Notes under the pieces: generated by a model
The model's database searches: none
What the model was told of the DNA's origin: nothing
What the model saw: the letters and a program-made list of their open reading frames with translations, nothing else
NCBI RefSeq assembly: GCF_030345095.1
Contig: NZ_CP128360.1
Location: forward strand, 5,084,001-5,148,000
Direction of reading: 5' to 3'
DNA length: 64,000 bases
Source of the DNA: Solwaraspora sp. WMMA2056
GTDB taxonomy: Bacteria; Actinomycetota; Actinomycetes; Mycobacteriales; Micromonosporaceae
Program-made: the position numbers and the translations under genes
Shown: piece after piece, positions 20,808 to 33,084 of the stretch
Layout: each line of letters opens with the position of its first letter
How positions within the stretch are numbered: the stretch's first letter is position 1

Positions 20808-20823
20808 GTAACGTGATTGAAAT
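20808..20823 (+). promoter_or_regulatory. Candidate GlnR box upstream of ureA
   Basis: GTAAC at 20808-20812, six bases, then GAAAT at 20819-20823. This fits the GlnR half-site pair gTnAc-n6-GaAAc with one mismatch. It stands 57 bases before the ureA start. GlnR is known to control urease and nitrogen genes in actinomycetes; binding here is inferred. Confidence 0.5.
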
Positions 20824-20880
20824 GTCAGAATGCCAGCATCTGCCACGACCCAGGTCTCGATCGCTCATGGAGGTCCGGTT

Positions 20881-21183
20881 TTGTTTCTCACCCGGCACGA
20901 GCAGGAGCGACTGCTCATCCACGTCGCAGCCGACGTGGCCTGGAAGCGCCGTGAGAGGGGCATCCGGCTCAACCACCCGGAGGCGACCGCGGTGATCACC
21001 GCCTTCCTGTTGGAAGGTGCCCGGGACGGCCGCAGCGTGGCGGAGCTGATGGAGGCCGGGCGCACCGTGCTCGGTCGCGAGGACGTGCTCGACGGTGTGC
21101 CGGAGATGCTCCCCGAGGTGCAGGTGGAAGCCACCTTCCCCGACGGGACGAAGCTGGTGACCGTACACGAGCCGATCTCCTAG
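20881..21183 (+). CDS. ureA: Urease gamma subunit
   Basis: Small structural subunit of nickel urease, 100 residues. The start is TTG 20881, set by GGAGG at 20869-20873 and by homology ([19 protein letters not shown] begins the family). Further in are [24 protein letters not shown] and [18 protein letters not shown], the standard gamma signature. First gene of ureABCFGD; a possible GlnR box lies upstream. Confidence 0.95.
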   Translation: MFLTRHEQERLLIHVAADVAWKRRERGIRLNHPEATAVITAFLLEGARDGRSVAELMEAGRTVLGREDVLDGVPEMLPEVQVEATFPDGTKLVTVHEPIS

Positions 21184-21191
21184 GAGCGAGA

Positions 21192-21614
21192 TTGAGCGCA
21201 CCACCCACGCCGTCGGGCACCGACGGCGGCACAGTCGTTCCCGGTGAACTCATCCCCGGCGACGGGCCGATCACCCTCAACTCCGGCCGACCGGTGCTGA
21301 CCCTGGCCGTGGTCAACACCGGGGACCGGCCGGTGCAGGTCGGGTCGCACTACCACTTCGCCGAGGCCAACCCGGCGCTGGACTTCGACCGGGCCGCCGC
21401 CTGGGGGCACCGGTTGGCGGTGGCCGCCGGCACGTCGGTGCGCTTCGAGCCCGGGGTGGACCGCGAGGTCGACCTGGTGCCGTTGGGCGGTCGGCGGATC
21501 GTCGCCGGGCTGCGCGGCGAGTGCGCCGGCCCGGTCGACGAACGGCGACCCGGCACTACGGCAGGCGGCACCGCAGGCGACAGCGACGGCGACGAGGCGG
21601 GAGACGCGGCGTGA
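21192..21614 (+). CDS. ureB: Urease beta subunit
   Basis: Second structural subunit, 140 residues. The conserved core runs from [16 protein letters not shown] through [11 protein letters not shown] and [22 protein letters not shown]. The C-terminus is an Asp/Gly/Thr-rich tail of about 30 residues not found in short homologues. TTG 21192 is preceded by AGGAG. The stop overlaps the ureC start (GTGA). UreA and UreB are separate here, not fused. Confidence 0.94.
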   Translation: MSAPPTPSGTDGGTVVPGELIPGDGPITLNSGRPVLTLAVVNTGDRPVQVGSHYHFAEANPALDFDRAAAWGHRLAVAAGTSVRFEPGVDREVDLVPLGGRRIVAGLRGECAGPVDERRPGTTAGGTAGDSDGDEAGDAA

Positions 21615-23347
21615 GCACCCTGGACCGACGGCGGTACGCCGCCCTGCTCGGACCGACCGCCGGTGACCGGATCCGGCTGGCCGACACCAACCTGCTGATC
21701 GAGATCGAAGAGGACCGGTGCACCCCACCCGGCGCCGACGGCACCCCGGCGTACGGCGACGAGGTGGTCTTCGGCGGCGGCAAGGTGATCCGCGAGTCGA
21801 TGGGCCAGTCCCTGGCGACCCGGGCCGACGGCGCTCCGGACACGGTGATCACCGGAGTGGTGGTGCTGGACCACTGGGGGATCGTCAAGGCCGACGTCGG
21901 CATCCGCGACGGCCGGATCGTCGCGCTCGGCAAGGCCGGCAACCCGGACACGATGGACGGCGTGCACCCGGACCTGGTCATCGGGCCGGGCACCGAGATC
22001 ATCGCCGGCAACGGCAAGATCCTCACCGCCGGGGCGATCGACAGTCACGTACACCTGATCTGCCCGCAGATCCTGGAGACCGCGCTGGCCAGCGGGATCA
22101 CCACGATCATGGGCGGCGGCACCGGGCCGGCCGAGGGCACCAAGGCCACCACGGTCACCCCCGGTCCGTGGCACCTGGGCATGATGCTCGCCGCGCTCGA
22201 CCCCTGGCCGGTCAACGTGCTGCTGCTCGGCAAGGGCAACACGGTCAGCGAGGCGTCGCTGTGGGAGCAGCTGCGCGGCGGGGCCGGCGGCTTCAAACTG
22301 CACGAGGACTGGGGCACCACCCCGGCGGCGATCGACGCCTGCCTGCGGGTCGCCGACGCCTCCGGGGTGCAGGTGGCGATCCACACCGACACGCTCAACG
22401 AGGCCGGTTACGTGGAGTCGACCCTCGGTTCGATCGCCGGCCGGTCGATCCACGCCTACCACACCGAGGGGGCCGGCGGCGGGCACGCACCGGACATCAT
22501 GCGGGTGGCGGCCGAGCCGAACGTGCTGCCGTCGTCGACCAACCCGACCCGCCCGCACACCGTCAACACCCTCGACGAGCACCTCGACATGCTGATGGTC
22601 TGCCACCATCTGAACCCGAGCGTGCCGGAGGACCTGGCGTTCGCCGAGAGCCGGATCCGGCCGTCCACGATGGCCGGTGAGGACATCCTGCACGACCTCG
22701 GCGCGATCTCGATGATCGGCTCGGACTCGCAGGCGATGGGCCGGGTCGGCGAGGTCATCCTGCGTACCTGGCAGACCGCGCACGTGATGAAGGCCCGCCG
22801 GGGCGCGCTGCCCGGCGACGGCGCTGCCGACAACATCCGGGCCAGGCGGTACGTCGCCAAGTACACGATCTGCCCGGCGGTGGCGCACGGCATCGACGGC
22901 GAGGTCGGCTCGGTGGAGCCCGGCAAGCTGGCCGACCTGGTGCTGTGGGATCCGGTCTTCTTCGGCGTCCGGCCGCACCTGGTGATCAAGGGCGGCATGA
23001 TCGCCTGGGCGCAGATGGGCGACGCGAACGCCTCCATCCCGACCCCGCAGCCGATGCTGCCGAGGCCCATGTTCGGCGCGTACGGCACCGTGCCGGCCGC
23101 CACCAGCCTGGCGTTCGTCGCGCCGGCTGCGATCGACGCGCTGCTCGGTGACCGGCTCGGGATCCGTCGCCGGCTCGCCCCGGTCGCCGACACCCGGCGG
23201 CGGGGCAAGGCCGACATGCCGCTGAACGACGCCACCCCCCGGATCGAGATCGACGCGGACACGTTCACGGTACGCATCGACGGGGAGACGATCGAGCCGG
23301 CTCCGGCGGTGGAGCTGCCGATGGCGCAGCGCTACTTCCTGTTCTGA
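21611..23347 (+). CDS. ureC: Urease alpha (catalytic) subunit
   Basis: Hydrolyses urea to ammonia and carbamate at a dinuclear nickel site. The 578-residue protein carries all nickel and catalytic residues: HVH in [10 protein letters not shown], the carbamylated lysine in [10 protein letters not shown], His in AIHTDTLNE and in [12 protein letters not shown], the catalytic His in MVCHHLNP and Asp in SDSQAMGR. I chose GTG 21611 ([15 protein letters not shown]). No substitutions suggest loss of function. It needs UreD, UreF and UreG for activation, all present downstream. Confidence 0.97.
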   Translation: MSTLDRRRYAALLGPTAGDRIRLADTNLLIEIEEDRCTPPGADGTPAYGDEVVFGGGKVIRESMGQSLATRADGAPDTVITGVVVLDHWGIVKADVGIRDGRIVALGKAGNPDTMDGVHPDLVIGPGTEIIAGNGKILTAGAIDSHVHLICPQILETALASGITTIMGGGTGPAEGTKATTVTPGPWHLGMMLAALDPWPVNVLLLGKGNTVSEASLWEQLRGGAGGFKLHEDWGTTPAAIDACLRVADASGVQVAIHTDTLNEAGYVESTLGSIAGRSIHAYHTEGAGGGHAPDIMRVAAEPNVLPSSTNPTRPHTVNTLDEHLDMLMVCHHLNPSVPEDLAFAESRIRPSTMAGEDILHDLGAISMIGSDSQAMGRVGEVILRTWQTAHVMKARRGALPGDGAADNIRARRYVAKYTICPAVAHGIDGEVGSVEPGKLADLVLWDPVFFGVRPHLVIKGGMIAWAQMGDANASIPTPQPMLPRPMFGAYGTVPAATSLAFVAPAAIDALLGDRLGIRRRLAPVADTRRRGKADMPLNDATPRIEIDADTFTVRIDGETIEPAPAVELPMAQRYFLF

Positions 23348-23367
23348 CCGCCGGCGATGATGACGAT

Positions 23368-24060
23368 GTGTCACGCCCGGACCCGCCGATGAGCGGGCTC
23401 GCCACGCTGCTGGTGCTGGCCGATGGCCGGTTGCCGGCCGGCGGGCATGCCCACTCCAGCGGGCTGGAGGCGGCCGTCGTCGCCGGCCGGGTCCGTGACC
23501 TGGCCGGCGTGGCGGCGTACCTGACCGGCCGGCTCACCACCGGTGGGCGTACCGCCGCCGCGTTCGCGGCCGCGGCTGCAACAGCCGCGACCGACGACGG
23601 GGCCGGCCCTGGCCGGCTGGACGCGCTCGACGACGGTATCGACGCCCGCACCCCGTCGCCCGCGCTGCGCCGCGCGTCGCGGGCACAGGGCCGGGCGTTG
23701 CTGCGCGCCGGACGGGGCATCTGGGCGCTGCCGGCGGGCGGCCCCCGGGACCGCCACCAGCCGGTCGCGCTCGGCGTGGTCGCCGCCGCCGCCGGCCTCG
23801 GCCCGGCCGATGCGGCGCTGGCCGCCGCATACACCGCCGTCACCGGACCGGCCAGCGCCGCCGTGCGGCTGCTCGGCCTCGACCCGTACGCGGTGCACGG
23901 CCTGCTGGCCCGGCTCGCGCCGGACATCGACGCGGTCGCCGCCGGGGCGGCCGCCCTGGCCGACCGGCCGGTCGACGACCTGCCCGCCGGCTCGGCCCCG
24001 ATCCCGGAGGTCGACGCCGAACACCACGCCACCTGGGAGGTGCGTCTCTTTGCGTCCTGA
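23368..24060 (+). CDS. ureF: Urease accessory protein UreF
   Basis: Activation chaperone that works with UreD and UreG to place nickel into UreC. The product has 230 residues; the family region starts with [24 protein letters not shown], equivalent to the usual LLQLSDSALPTGAF, and ends with the conserved [13 protein letters not shown] region. An Ala/Thr-rich insert at about residues 65-85 is unusual. Start is GTG 23368, or ATG 23389 in the same frame. It overlaps ureG by 11 bases. Confidence 0.88.
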   Translation: MSRPDPPMSGLATLLVLADGRLPAGGHAHSSGLEAAVVAGRVRDLAGVAAYLTGRLTTGGRTAAAFAAAAATAATDDGAGPGRLDALDDGIDARTPSPALRRASRAQGRALLRAGRGIWALPAGGPRDRHQPVALGVVAAAAGLGPADAALAAAYTAVTGPASAAVRLLGLDPYAVHGLLARLAPDIDAVAAGAAALADRPVDDLPAGSAPIPEVDAEHHATWEVRLFAS

Positions 24061-24808
24061 ACCACACACCCACGTCCACGGCGGGTCCGCCGAACCGCAC
24101 GCGCACACCGACGGGGAGGTACCGCACACCCACCCCGATCCGGGGGTCGACCCGCACCCGCCCCGGCTGCCGGACGGCTCCCCCGCGCTGCGGATCGGCA
24201 TCGGCGGGCCGGTCGGCTCCGGCAAGACCGCGCTGGTCGCCGCGCTGTGCCGGGCGCTCGCCGACGAGTTGCGGCTGGCCGTGGTCACCAACGACATCTA
24301 CACCACCGAGGACGCCGACTTCCTGCTGCGCAACGGCGTCCTGCCGGCGGAGCGGGTCCGGGCGGTGGAGACCGGCTGCTGCCCGCACACCGCGATCCGC
24401 GACGACATCTCCGCCAACCTGGACGCCATCGAGGACCTGTCCGACCAGTTGGGCACCCTCGATCTGGTGCTGGTGGAAAGTGGCGGGGACAACCTGACCG
24501 CCACGTTCAGCCGGGGCCTGGTCGACCAGCAGATCTTCGTGGTCGACGTGGCCGGCGGTGACAAGGTGCCGCGTAAGGGCGGGCCCGGGGTGAGCACCGC
24601 CGACCTGCTGGTGATCAACAAGACGGACCTGGCGCCGCTGGTCAACGCCGACCTGTCGGTGATGCAGCGCGACGCCGCCGCCCGCCGGGGCGAGCTGCCG
24701 ACGGTGTTCCTGTCGCTGGTGCAGGACCGGACGGCGACGCCGGTGGCCGACTGGATCCGGGGGCTGCTGCGGGCCCGCGCCCAGACCCCGGCGGAGGTCG
24801 CCGGCTGA
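24050..24808 (+). CDS. ureG: Urease accessory GTPase UreG with His-rich N-terminus
   Basis: SIMIBI GTPase that powers nickel insertion. The start is TTG 24050, nine bases after GGAGG, giving 252 residues. The first 38 or so residues are His-rich (HTHVHGG, EPHAHTD, VPHTHPD), followed by P-loop [12 protein letters not shown], the metal-binding CPH in [29 protein letters not shown] and [10 protein letters not shown]. UreG proteins with such His tails can store nickel. As no ureE is present in this operon, the tail may replace that nickel carrier (inference). Confidence 0.94.
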   Translation: MRPEPHTHVHGGSAEPHAHTDGEVPHTHPDPGVDPHPPRLPDGSPALRIGIGGPVGSGKTALVAALCRALADELRLAVVTNDIYTTEDADFLLRNGVLPAERVRAVETGCCPHTAIRDDISANLDAIEDLSDQLGTLDLVLVESGGDNLTATFSRGLVDQQIFVVDVAGGDKVPRKGGPGVSTADLLVINKTDLAPLVNADLSVMQRDAAARRGELPTVFLSLVQDRTATPVADWIRGLLRARAQTPAEVAG

Positions 24809-25580
24809 TGCGGGCCCACGCCCGGCTGGTCGCCGAGGTCGACGCCGCCGGGCGGACCCGGCTGGTCTGCCTGCGCGGCGAGCCGCCACTGGTGCTGCGC
24901 CGCACCGGCCCGGCAGCCGCCGCCGGCGACGAGGTCCAGGTGCATCTGGTCGGCGCGGCGGCCGGCCCGCTCGGCGGCGACGACCTGCGGCTGGACGTCG
25001 ACGTCGGGCCGGGGGCGCGGGTGTGTCTGCGTACTGTCGCAGCGTCGCTGGCGTTGCCCGGACCCGACGGCCGCCGGTCGACGCTGCAGATGCTGGTCCG
25101 GGTTGCGACCGGCGGCGAGCTGCGCTGGCTGCCGGAGCCGCTGATCGCCGCCGCCGGCTGCCACCACCTGTCCCGATCGGTGGTGGAGCTGGCCGACGGC
25201 GCGGCCCTGCTGTGGCGGGAGGAGCTGGTCTGCGGGCGCGACGGTGAGCCGTCCGGTGACGCCCGGATCGACACCACCGTCCGGTACGCGGGCCGCACGG
25301 TGCTGCGCACCGACCTGGCGGTGGGCCCGCGCGCCGACGGCTGGGCCGGGCCGGCGGTGCTCGCCGGGGCGAAGGCGACCGGTTCGGTGCTGGTGGTCCG
25401 GCCGGAGTGGGCAGCCGGCGGGCCCCCGGCGGCCGGCCCGCTCGGCCCCGGCGCGGCCCGGCTGCCGCTGGCCGGCGGGCCGGCGGTGCTGGTCACCACG
25501 ACCGGCCCGACCGCCCGCGGCGTCCGCACCGAACTCGACCGGGCCGAACCCGACCGGGCCGAACCCGACCGGGCCGGGGC

Positions 25581-25596
<16 letters not shown>
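24808..25596 (+). CDS. ureD: Urease accessory protein UreD (UreH)
   Basis: Scaffold of the urease activation complex, 262 residues. Family-like parts are LRLDVDVGPGARVCLRTVAAS, GELRWLPEPLIAAAGCHH and LLWREELVCGRDGE. The ATG overlaps the ureG stop (TGATG). The 3' end holds three copies of a 15-base unit (25537, 25552, 25567) encoding DRAEP, so the tail may vary in length. The last 16 bases overlap the convergent UvrA-like gene. It is the last gene of the urease operon. Confidence 0.88.
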
Positions 25597-27968
<2,372 letters not shown>

Positions 27969-27981
27969 CGAAATCCCCTAC

Positions 27982-28392
27982 CTATCGAGTCTGCTGGATG
28001 CGGATCAGGTTGCCGGCGGGATCCCGCACGGCGCAGTCGCGGACCCCGTACGGCTGCTCGGTCGGCTCCTGGACGATGTCCGCGTCGCCGGCCTGCAGCC
28101 GCTCGAAGACCCCGTCGAGGTCGCTGGTGGCCAACAGGATGCCGGCGTAGGTGCCCTTGGCCATCATCTCGGTGATGGTACGGCGCTCGTCGTCGGTGAT
28201 GCCGGGGTCGACACCCGGCGGGTGCAGCACGATCGCGGTGCCGGGCTGGTCGACCGGGCCGACGGTGAGCCAGCGCATCCCGTCGTAGCCGACGTCCAGG
28301 CGCAGTTCGAAGCCGAGCAGGTCACGCCAGAAGGCCAACGCGGCGTCGGCGTCGTCATGCGGCAGGAAGCTGGAGTGAATCGTGATGTCCAT
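27982..28392 (-). CDS. VOC (glyoxalase/bleomycin-resistance) family protein
   Basis: A 136-residue protein with two beta-alpha-beta-beta-beta modules. It begins DITIHSSFLPHDDADAALAFWRDLLGFE and ends with the characteristic VRDCAVRDPAGNLIRIQQ. Metal-ligand residues are compatible with a VOC site, but the reaction is unknown. It lies five bases after the AraC-like gene and 13 bases before the UvrA-like gene. I chose ATG 28392; a GTG three codons upstream is also possible. Confidence 0.85.
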   Translation of the reverse strand: MDITIHSSFLPHDDADAALAFWRDLLGFELRLDVGYDGMRWLTVGPVDQPGTAIVLHPPGVDPGITDDERRTITEMMAKGTYAGILLATSDLDGVFERLQAGDADIVQEPTEQPYGVRDCAVRDPAGNLIRIQQTR

Positions 28393-28397
28393 GGCGG

Positions 28398-28847
<450 letters not shown>

Positions 28848-28899
28848 CCGGGCGATGCTGCCACACCCCGTCGGCACTTCCCGCCCGGCGCGGCCCAAC

Positions 28900-29778
28900 C
28901 TACGGTGCGGCGGGAGCGTAGCGTGCGTTCGGCATGTGAACGACACGTAGGAAGGCGGGCAGGCGCCACGGCCGCGGCCCTCCGACGACGACGTCGCGAC
29001 GCAGAGCGGCGACGGCGGTGCCGGTCCGACCGAACAGCATCAGGTTGAACCGGGCCGGACGGAACCGCAGCCGGACGTCGACCGGGTCGTCCGGTGGGGC
29101 GAGCCGGATCCGTCCGTCACCGAGCACGACGGTCGCGGTCGGGGTGTACGCAGAACGGAACTGCACCGCGATCGGCCGTTTCGGCATTGCCCGCGAGGTG
29201 TCCAGCAGGACGCCGTAGTCGTGGTGCAGCATCCCGAGAAAGAACTGGTCGAAGTACAGCGACGCGTAGTCGTCGGGCATCGACCAGGGGCGGCGCAACA
29301 CCCGGGCGATGTCCCAGCCGTGCACCAGCAGCTCGTTGACCAGGTGTGCCACCATGCCGGCGATCGGCACCCGCGCGTCGCCCAGCCACTGGACGGTCCT
29401 TTCCGGCGGCAGCTGGGCGGTCGCCGCGAGAATCGCGTCGGTCGCCTCGCCGAGCAGTTCGGCGAGGCGAGCCGGGTCGCGTTCGGTGAAGTGCCGCAGC
29501 ACATGGTCGTTGACGTCGGCGACGGTGTCGACGTTCGCGGCGGACAGGGCCGCGCGGATGTCGGGGATCTGCAGCGGCGGCTCGTCACCCTCGACGAGGG
29601 TGACGTACAGCATCGCGATGCTCACCACGTGCGCGGCGGTGTCCGACACCGTCCAGTCGCGGGTCGCCATCGCCTTCGGCTGACTGTCGACTGTCAGCAG
29701 TGATTGGAATCGGTCGGTGAGGACACTCAACGCCGTACGGGCCAGGGTCCAGCGGTCAACGGGCACAACGAAACTCAT
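28900..29778 (-). CDS. DinB-like / maleylpyruvate isomerase family mycothiol-dependent protein
   Basis: A 292-residue protein starting MSFVVPVDRWTLARTALSVL. It has the helical DinB-like N-terminal region with a His in SDTAAHVVSIAMLYV and a second in HLVNELLVHGWDIARVL, the usual metal-ligand spacing of the mycothiol-dependent maleylpyruvate isomerase family, then a C-terminal SCP-like beta region. The exact reaction cannot be told. It is first in a possible operon with AraC, VOC and the UvrA-like gene. Confidence 0.75.
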   Translation of the reverse strand: MSFVVPVDRWTLARTALSVLTDRFQSLLTVDSQPKAMATRDWTVSDTAAHVVSIAMLYVTLVEGDEPPLQIPDIRAALSAANVDTVADVNDHVLRHFTERDPARLAELLGEATDAILAATAQLPPERTVQWLGDARVPIAGMVAHLVNELLVHGWDIARVLRRPWSMPDDYASLYFDQFFLGMLHHDYGVLLDTSRAMPKRPIAVQFRSAYTPTATVVLGDGRIRLAPPDDPVDVRLRFRPARFNLMLFGRTGTAVAALRRDVVVGGPRPWRLPAFLRVVHMPNARYAPAAP

Positions 29779-29830
29779 CCGGTGATCGTGGCACCGGCTG
29801 CGTCGACAGTGTTCCTTGACGTTGCGCGTT

Positions 29831-30709
29831 TCATGCGCGATTTCCGATGAGCCGACCCTGGCCGGGGTCGCGCCTGGCGACGACACGGGCGAGGGTGCGC
29901 AGCATGGTACGGACGAAGCGGTCGAAGACACGGTCGGGCAGAATCCGCCGGGCCGCCAGGATCACCCTGGCGGCCCGGCCGACGGGGTAGCGGGTCCGTG
30001 GCCGGCGGGCGCGCACCGCTCTGGCGACGGCGTCGGCGACCACCGAGGGCGGCGACGCCGGGCCGTCCTCGACCGCGAGGATGGCCGCGCCAAGTGCCGC
30101 CTGGTCGGCGTACGGGCCGCGACCCGAGGTGTCGAGGAGATGCTGGCCGGCGATGGCGGGCCACTCGGTGGCGATCGCACCGGGCTGGATGACGACCACG
30201 TCGATGCCGAGTGGGGCGAGCTCCATCCGCATCGAGTCGCTGAGTCCTTCGACGGCGAACTTGGTGGCGTGGTACCAGCCGCCGAGCGGCTCGTGGATCT
30301 TCCCACCGATTGACGAGATGTTGACGATGCGTCCACTGCCCTGCCGGCGCATCTGCGGCAGCACGAGTTGCGTCAGCCGGGCCAGGCCGAACACGTTGAC
30401 GTCGAACTGGCGGCGGGCCTCGTCCAAGGGCACGTCCTCGACCGCGCCGAACGAACCGTACCCGGCGTTGTTGACCAGCACGTCGACCCGCCCGGATTCG
30501 GCCAGTACCTGTTTGACGAGGTCGACCAGCGCGGCGTCGTCGGTGATGTCGGCCCGCACGGGCCGGATGCCGACGTCGGCCAACGGGGTGATCCGGTCGA
30601 GCCGGCGGGCGACGGCGTAGACGTGGTAGCCCATGGCGCGCAGCTTGCGGGCGGTGGCCTCGCCGATGCCGGAGGAGGCGCCGGTGACGACGGCGACCTT
30701 GTCGCTCAT
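29831..30709 (-). CDS. Short-chain dehydrogenase/reductase (SDR)
   Basis: A 292-residue oxidoreductase of the classical SDR type: cofactor motif TGASSGIG, NNAGYGSFG, the catalytic Ser in ISSIGG, and Tyr/Lys in YHATK. A C-terminal part of about 60 basic residues extends beyond the Rossmann core. Substrate unknown. Start ATG 30709 has GGGAGAG upstream. It is divergent from a TetR gene, and two operators flank its TTGACA promoter, so it is very probably repressed by that regulator. Confidence 0.9.
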   Translation of the reverse strand: MSDKVAVVTGASSGIGEATARKLRAMGYHVYAVARRLDRITPLADVGIRPVRADITDDAALVDLVKQVLAESGRVDVLVNNAGYGSFGAVEDVPLDEARRQFDVNVFGLARLTQLVLPQMRRQGSGRIVNISSIGGKIHEPLGGWYHATKFAVEGLSDSMRMELAPLGIDVVVIQPGAIATEWPAIAGQHLLDTSGRGPYADQAALGAAILAVEDGPASPPSVVADAVARAVRARRPRTRYPVGRAARVILAARRILPDRVFDRFVRTMLRTLARVVARRDPGQGRLIGNRA

Positions 30710-30722
30710 GATCTCTCCCTTG

Positions 30723-30785
30723 GTAACCAACTAGATAGTTACATCATCGGCGCTACCCGCGCAGTTGTCAACCAACCAGTTGGTT
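30723..30785. promoter_or_regulatory. SDR promoter with two TetR-type operators
   Basis: The SDR promoter on the minus strand is TTGACA at 30766-30771 and GATGAT at 30743-30748 with 17 bases between. Operator 1 (30723-30742) has GTAAC/GTTAC outer and AACTA/TAGTT inner arms. Operator 2 (30770-30785) is AACCAAC-CA-GTTGGTT. One touches the -35, the other lies beyond the -10. Operator 2 also lies 17 bases before the tetR start. Confidence 0.8.
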
Positions 30786-30802
30786 TTGGGTAGGCTGGCG
30801 GC

Positions 30803-31357
30803 ATGGTCCGCGACTCCACCGCCACCAAGCACCGGATCCTCGACGCCGCCACCGTCGAGTTCGCCGCCCACGGCCTGGCCGGCGCCCGGGTCGACCGGGT
30901 AGCCGAGCGCGCCGGCGCCAACAAGCAGCTGATCTACGCGTACTTCGGCAGCAAGGAACGGCTCTTCGACACCACCCTCGCCACCCACCTGGAGCGCTTC
31001 ATGGAAGCGGTGCCCTTCGACGCAGACGACATACCCGGCTACGCCACCGCGATGTTCGACTTCGGCGTCACGCACCCGGACCTGCTCCGACTGCTGCAGT
31101 GGCACACCCTCGAACGGCCCGGCGAGCTCGCCCGGATGGAGCAGAACCACCACTCGACCCGACGAAAACTGGCCGCCCTGGCCGAGGCCCAGGCCGCCGG
31201 CCTGGTCGACGACACGCTCCCGCCCGCCGAACTGCTCGCCGTCGTTCTCGCCGTCGCCCGGGCCTACGACGATCCGGCGCCGACGTCGGTGGCCGCGCGC
31301 CGGGCCAGCGTGGCCACCGCCGTACGCCGGCTCGTCACCCCCGGCCCGCGCCCGTAG
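30803..31357 (+). CDS. TetR-family regulator
   Basis: A 184-residue TetR protein. The N-terminal HTH is typical: KHRILDAATVEFAAHGLAGARVDRVAERAGANKQLIYAYFGSKERLF. The C-terminal domain carries the HP-DLLRLLQW-H segment seen in the TetR_C_33-like group, and would bind a small hydrophobic ligand. It is divergent from the SDR and probably represses both; a TAGGCT -10-like element ends just before its ATG, so the leader is very short. Confidence 0.9.
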   Translation: MVRDSTATKHRILDAATVEFAAHGLAGARVDRVAERAGANKQLIYAYFGSKERLFDTTLATHLERFMEAVPFDADDIPGYATAMFDFGVTHPDLLRLLQWHTLERPGELARMEQNHHSTRRKLAALAEAQAAGLVDDTLPPAELLAVVLAVARAYDDPAPTSVAARRASVATAVRRLVTPGPRP

Positions 31358-31527
31358 AGCCAGCTCGTCACTCCGCCCGCGACCGTAGAACCCGGCGACC
31401 CGGGTCCGGCGCGCCGCCGGTCCGCGACATCGAAACGGTTGTGCCGGGAACCAGCGACGCCGTTGCACCGACTACTCCTATCGGACCCCGGGACACATTA
31501 TTGACTGACGTCTATCTGGAGCGCTCC

Positions 31528-33084
31528 GTGCCGCGACCCCGCATGCTTGCCGCCGTCCTCGCCGCGTCGATCGGACTCACCACAGCCTGCAGCGCTGACT
31601 CCGGTGGTGGCGCCACCTCGACGACATTGCGGATCGGGTTGGGCACCGAGTCGGGCGCACTGGACCCGCACGCGTTCACCGGCAACTTCCTGCTCCTCGA
31701 CGCCATCTACGAGCCACTGGTCAGCTACGGCGAGGACGGGCAACTGGAGCCGGGCCTGGCCGAGTCCTGGACGGTGGCACCGGACGGACGGCAAGTGAGT
31801 TTCGACCTACGCGACGACGTGCACTTCACCGACGGGACGCCGGTCGACGCCATGGCCGTCAAGTGGAACTTCGACCGGTGGGTGGGCAACGAACGCTTCT
31901 CGTTCTTCCGGGCCTCGCAGGTCGTCTCCGCTGTGGACGCCCCGGATCCGGACACAGTCGTGCTCACCCTGTCCGAACCGTACGAACCGCTGCTGCAGGA
32001 GTTGTCGATCGTCCGTCCTGTCCGGCTGCTCAGCCCGGAGTCCGCCGGCGCCGACGGCACCTTCCAGGACCCGGTGGGCACCGGGGCGTGGAAGCTGGTG
32101 TCCAACGGCGCCACCGGCACCGTGCTGGAGCGCAACGACGACTACTGGGGGCCGAAGCCCAGTCTGGAACGGCTCGAGTTCAAGGTGATCCCGGATTCGC
32201 AGGCCCGCGTCGACGCACTCACCAACGGCGAGATCGATCTGATCGGCGGCGCCTACCTGGCCCCGATCACGCCGGTGGAGGCGCAGTCCTTGCGCGATCG
32301 CGCCGGCGTACGGCTGATCACCGGCGCGGCGGACGTCTCGATCCTGCTCGGGTTCAACCCCGACGGCCCCGCCGGCGACCGGGCGGTCCGAGAGGCCGTC
32401 GGCCGGGCGATCGACACCGAGGCGCTAGCGACGGCGTTGTTCCTGGGCCAAGCGGAACCGGCCCGTCGGGTGTTCCCGCCGAGCGTGCCGGACTCCGGTA
32501 CCGATCTGCCGGTCGGCTTCGACCGGGCCGCCGCAGGGCGGGTGCTAGACACCGCAGGCTACCTCCGCGAAGGGGAGATCCGGACCCGCGACGGCGAGCC
32601 GCTGTCGTTGCGGCTGCTCATCCCGGCCGCACCGGCCGAGGGGCAGCTCGATCCGCGCACCATGGCCGCCGCGATCGCCTCCGCTCTGCAGGAGGTGGGG
32701 ATCGGCGTGGAACTGGTCCCGGTCGACGCCGCCGCCTACTACGACGAGCGGGCCGAGGGCAGGTACGACCTGACCTTCTTCGAAACCCTCGGCGCCCCGT
32801 ACGACCCGTCCAGCTCGATCGTGTCCCTGTTCACCGACGGGGCCCGAGCGCCGCTGTGGGTGACGCCGACCACCGAGGACCTGGTCGACAAGGCGTTGTT
32901 CGCCACCGACCCCGCTGAACGTTCCGAGGCCTACCAGGACCTCTACGAGGCGGTGGCCGCTGATACCGGGTTCGTCCCGTTGGTGTACCGGCCCCGACTG
33001 TGGGCGGTGCGCGACGGGGTGAACGGCTTCGCGGTGCCGCCCACCGACGTAGATCTCGAACTGACCGGGGTCACCGTCGGGTGA
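31528..33084 (+). CDS. Nickel/peptide-type ABC transporter substrate-binding lipoprotein (NikA-like)
   Basis: A 518-residue family 5 solute-binding protein. The signal peptide ends in a lipobox at TTAC, with Cys as lipid anchor. Many segments match NikA: YEPLVSYGEDG, LAESWTVAPDG, DPVGTGAWKL, YWGPKPSLERLEFKVIPD and FFETLGAPYDP. Nickel, with a histidine or opine-type chelator, is thus the favoured cargo over peptides, supported by urease 6 kb away, but binding residues cannot be verified by eye. Start GTG 31528 with GGAG six bases upstream. First of four overlapping genes. Confidence 0.82.
   Translation: MPRPRMLAAVLAASIGLTTACSADSGGGATSTTLRIGLGTESGALDPHAFTGNFLLLDAIYEPLVSYGEDGQLEPGLAESWTVAPDGRQVSFDLRDDVHFTDGTPVDAMAVKWNFDRWVGNERFSFFRASQVVSAVDAPDPDTVVLTLSEPYEPLLQELSIVRPVRLLSPESAGADGTFQDPVGTGAWKLVSNGATGTVLERNDDYWGPKPSLERLEFKVIPDSQARVDALTNGEIDLIGGAYLAPITPVEAQSLRDRAGVRLITGAADVSILLGFNPDGPAGDRAVREAVGRAIDTEALATALFLGQAEPARRVFPPSVPDSGTDLPVGFDRAAAGRVLDTAGYLREGEIRTRDGEPLSLRLLIPAAPAEGQLDPRTMAAAIASALQEVGIGVELVPVDAAAYYDERAEGRYDLTFFETLGAPYDPSSSIVSLFTDGARAPLWVTPTTEDLVDKALFATDPAERSEAYQDLYEAVAADTGFVPLVYRPRLWAVRDGVNGFAVPPTDVDLELTGVTVG

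Noticed and set aside
25537-25576. Three 15-base repeats at the ureD end as a mobile or regulatory repeat.
   Set aside because: They are in frame within the coding region and simply encode a DRAEP tail.
31358-31527. Nur or NikR nickel operator before the nikA-like gene.
   Set aside because: Only a single TTGCA is present; no paired half-site of the Nur or NikR type was found.
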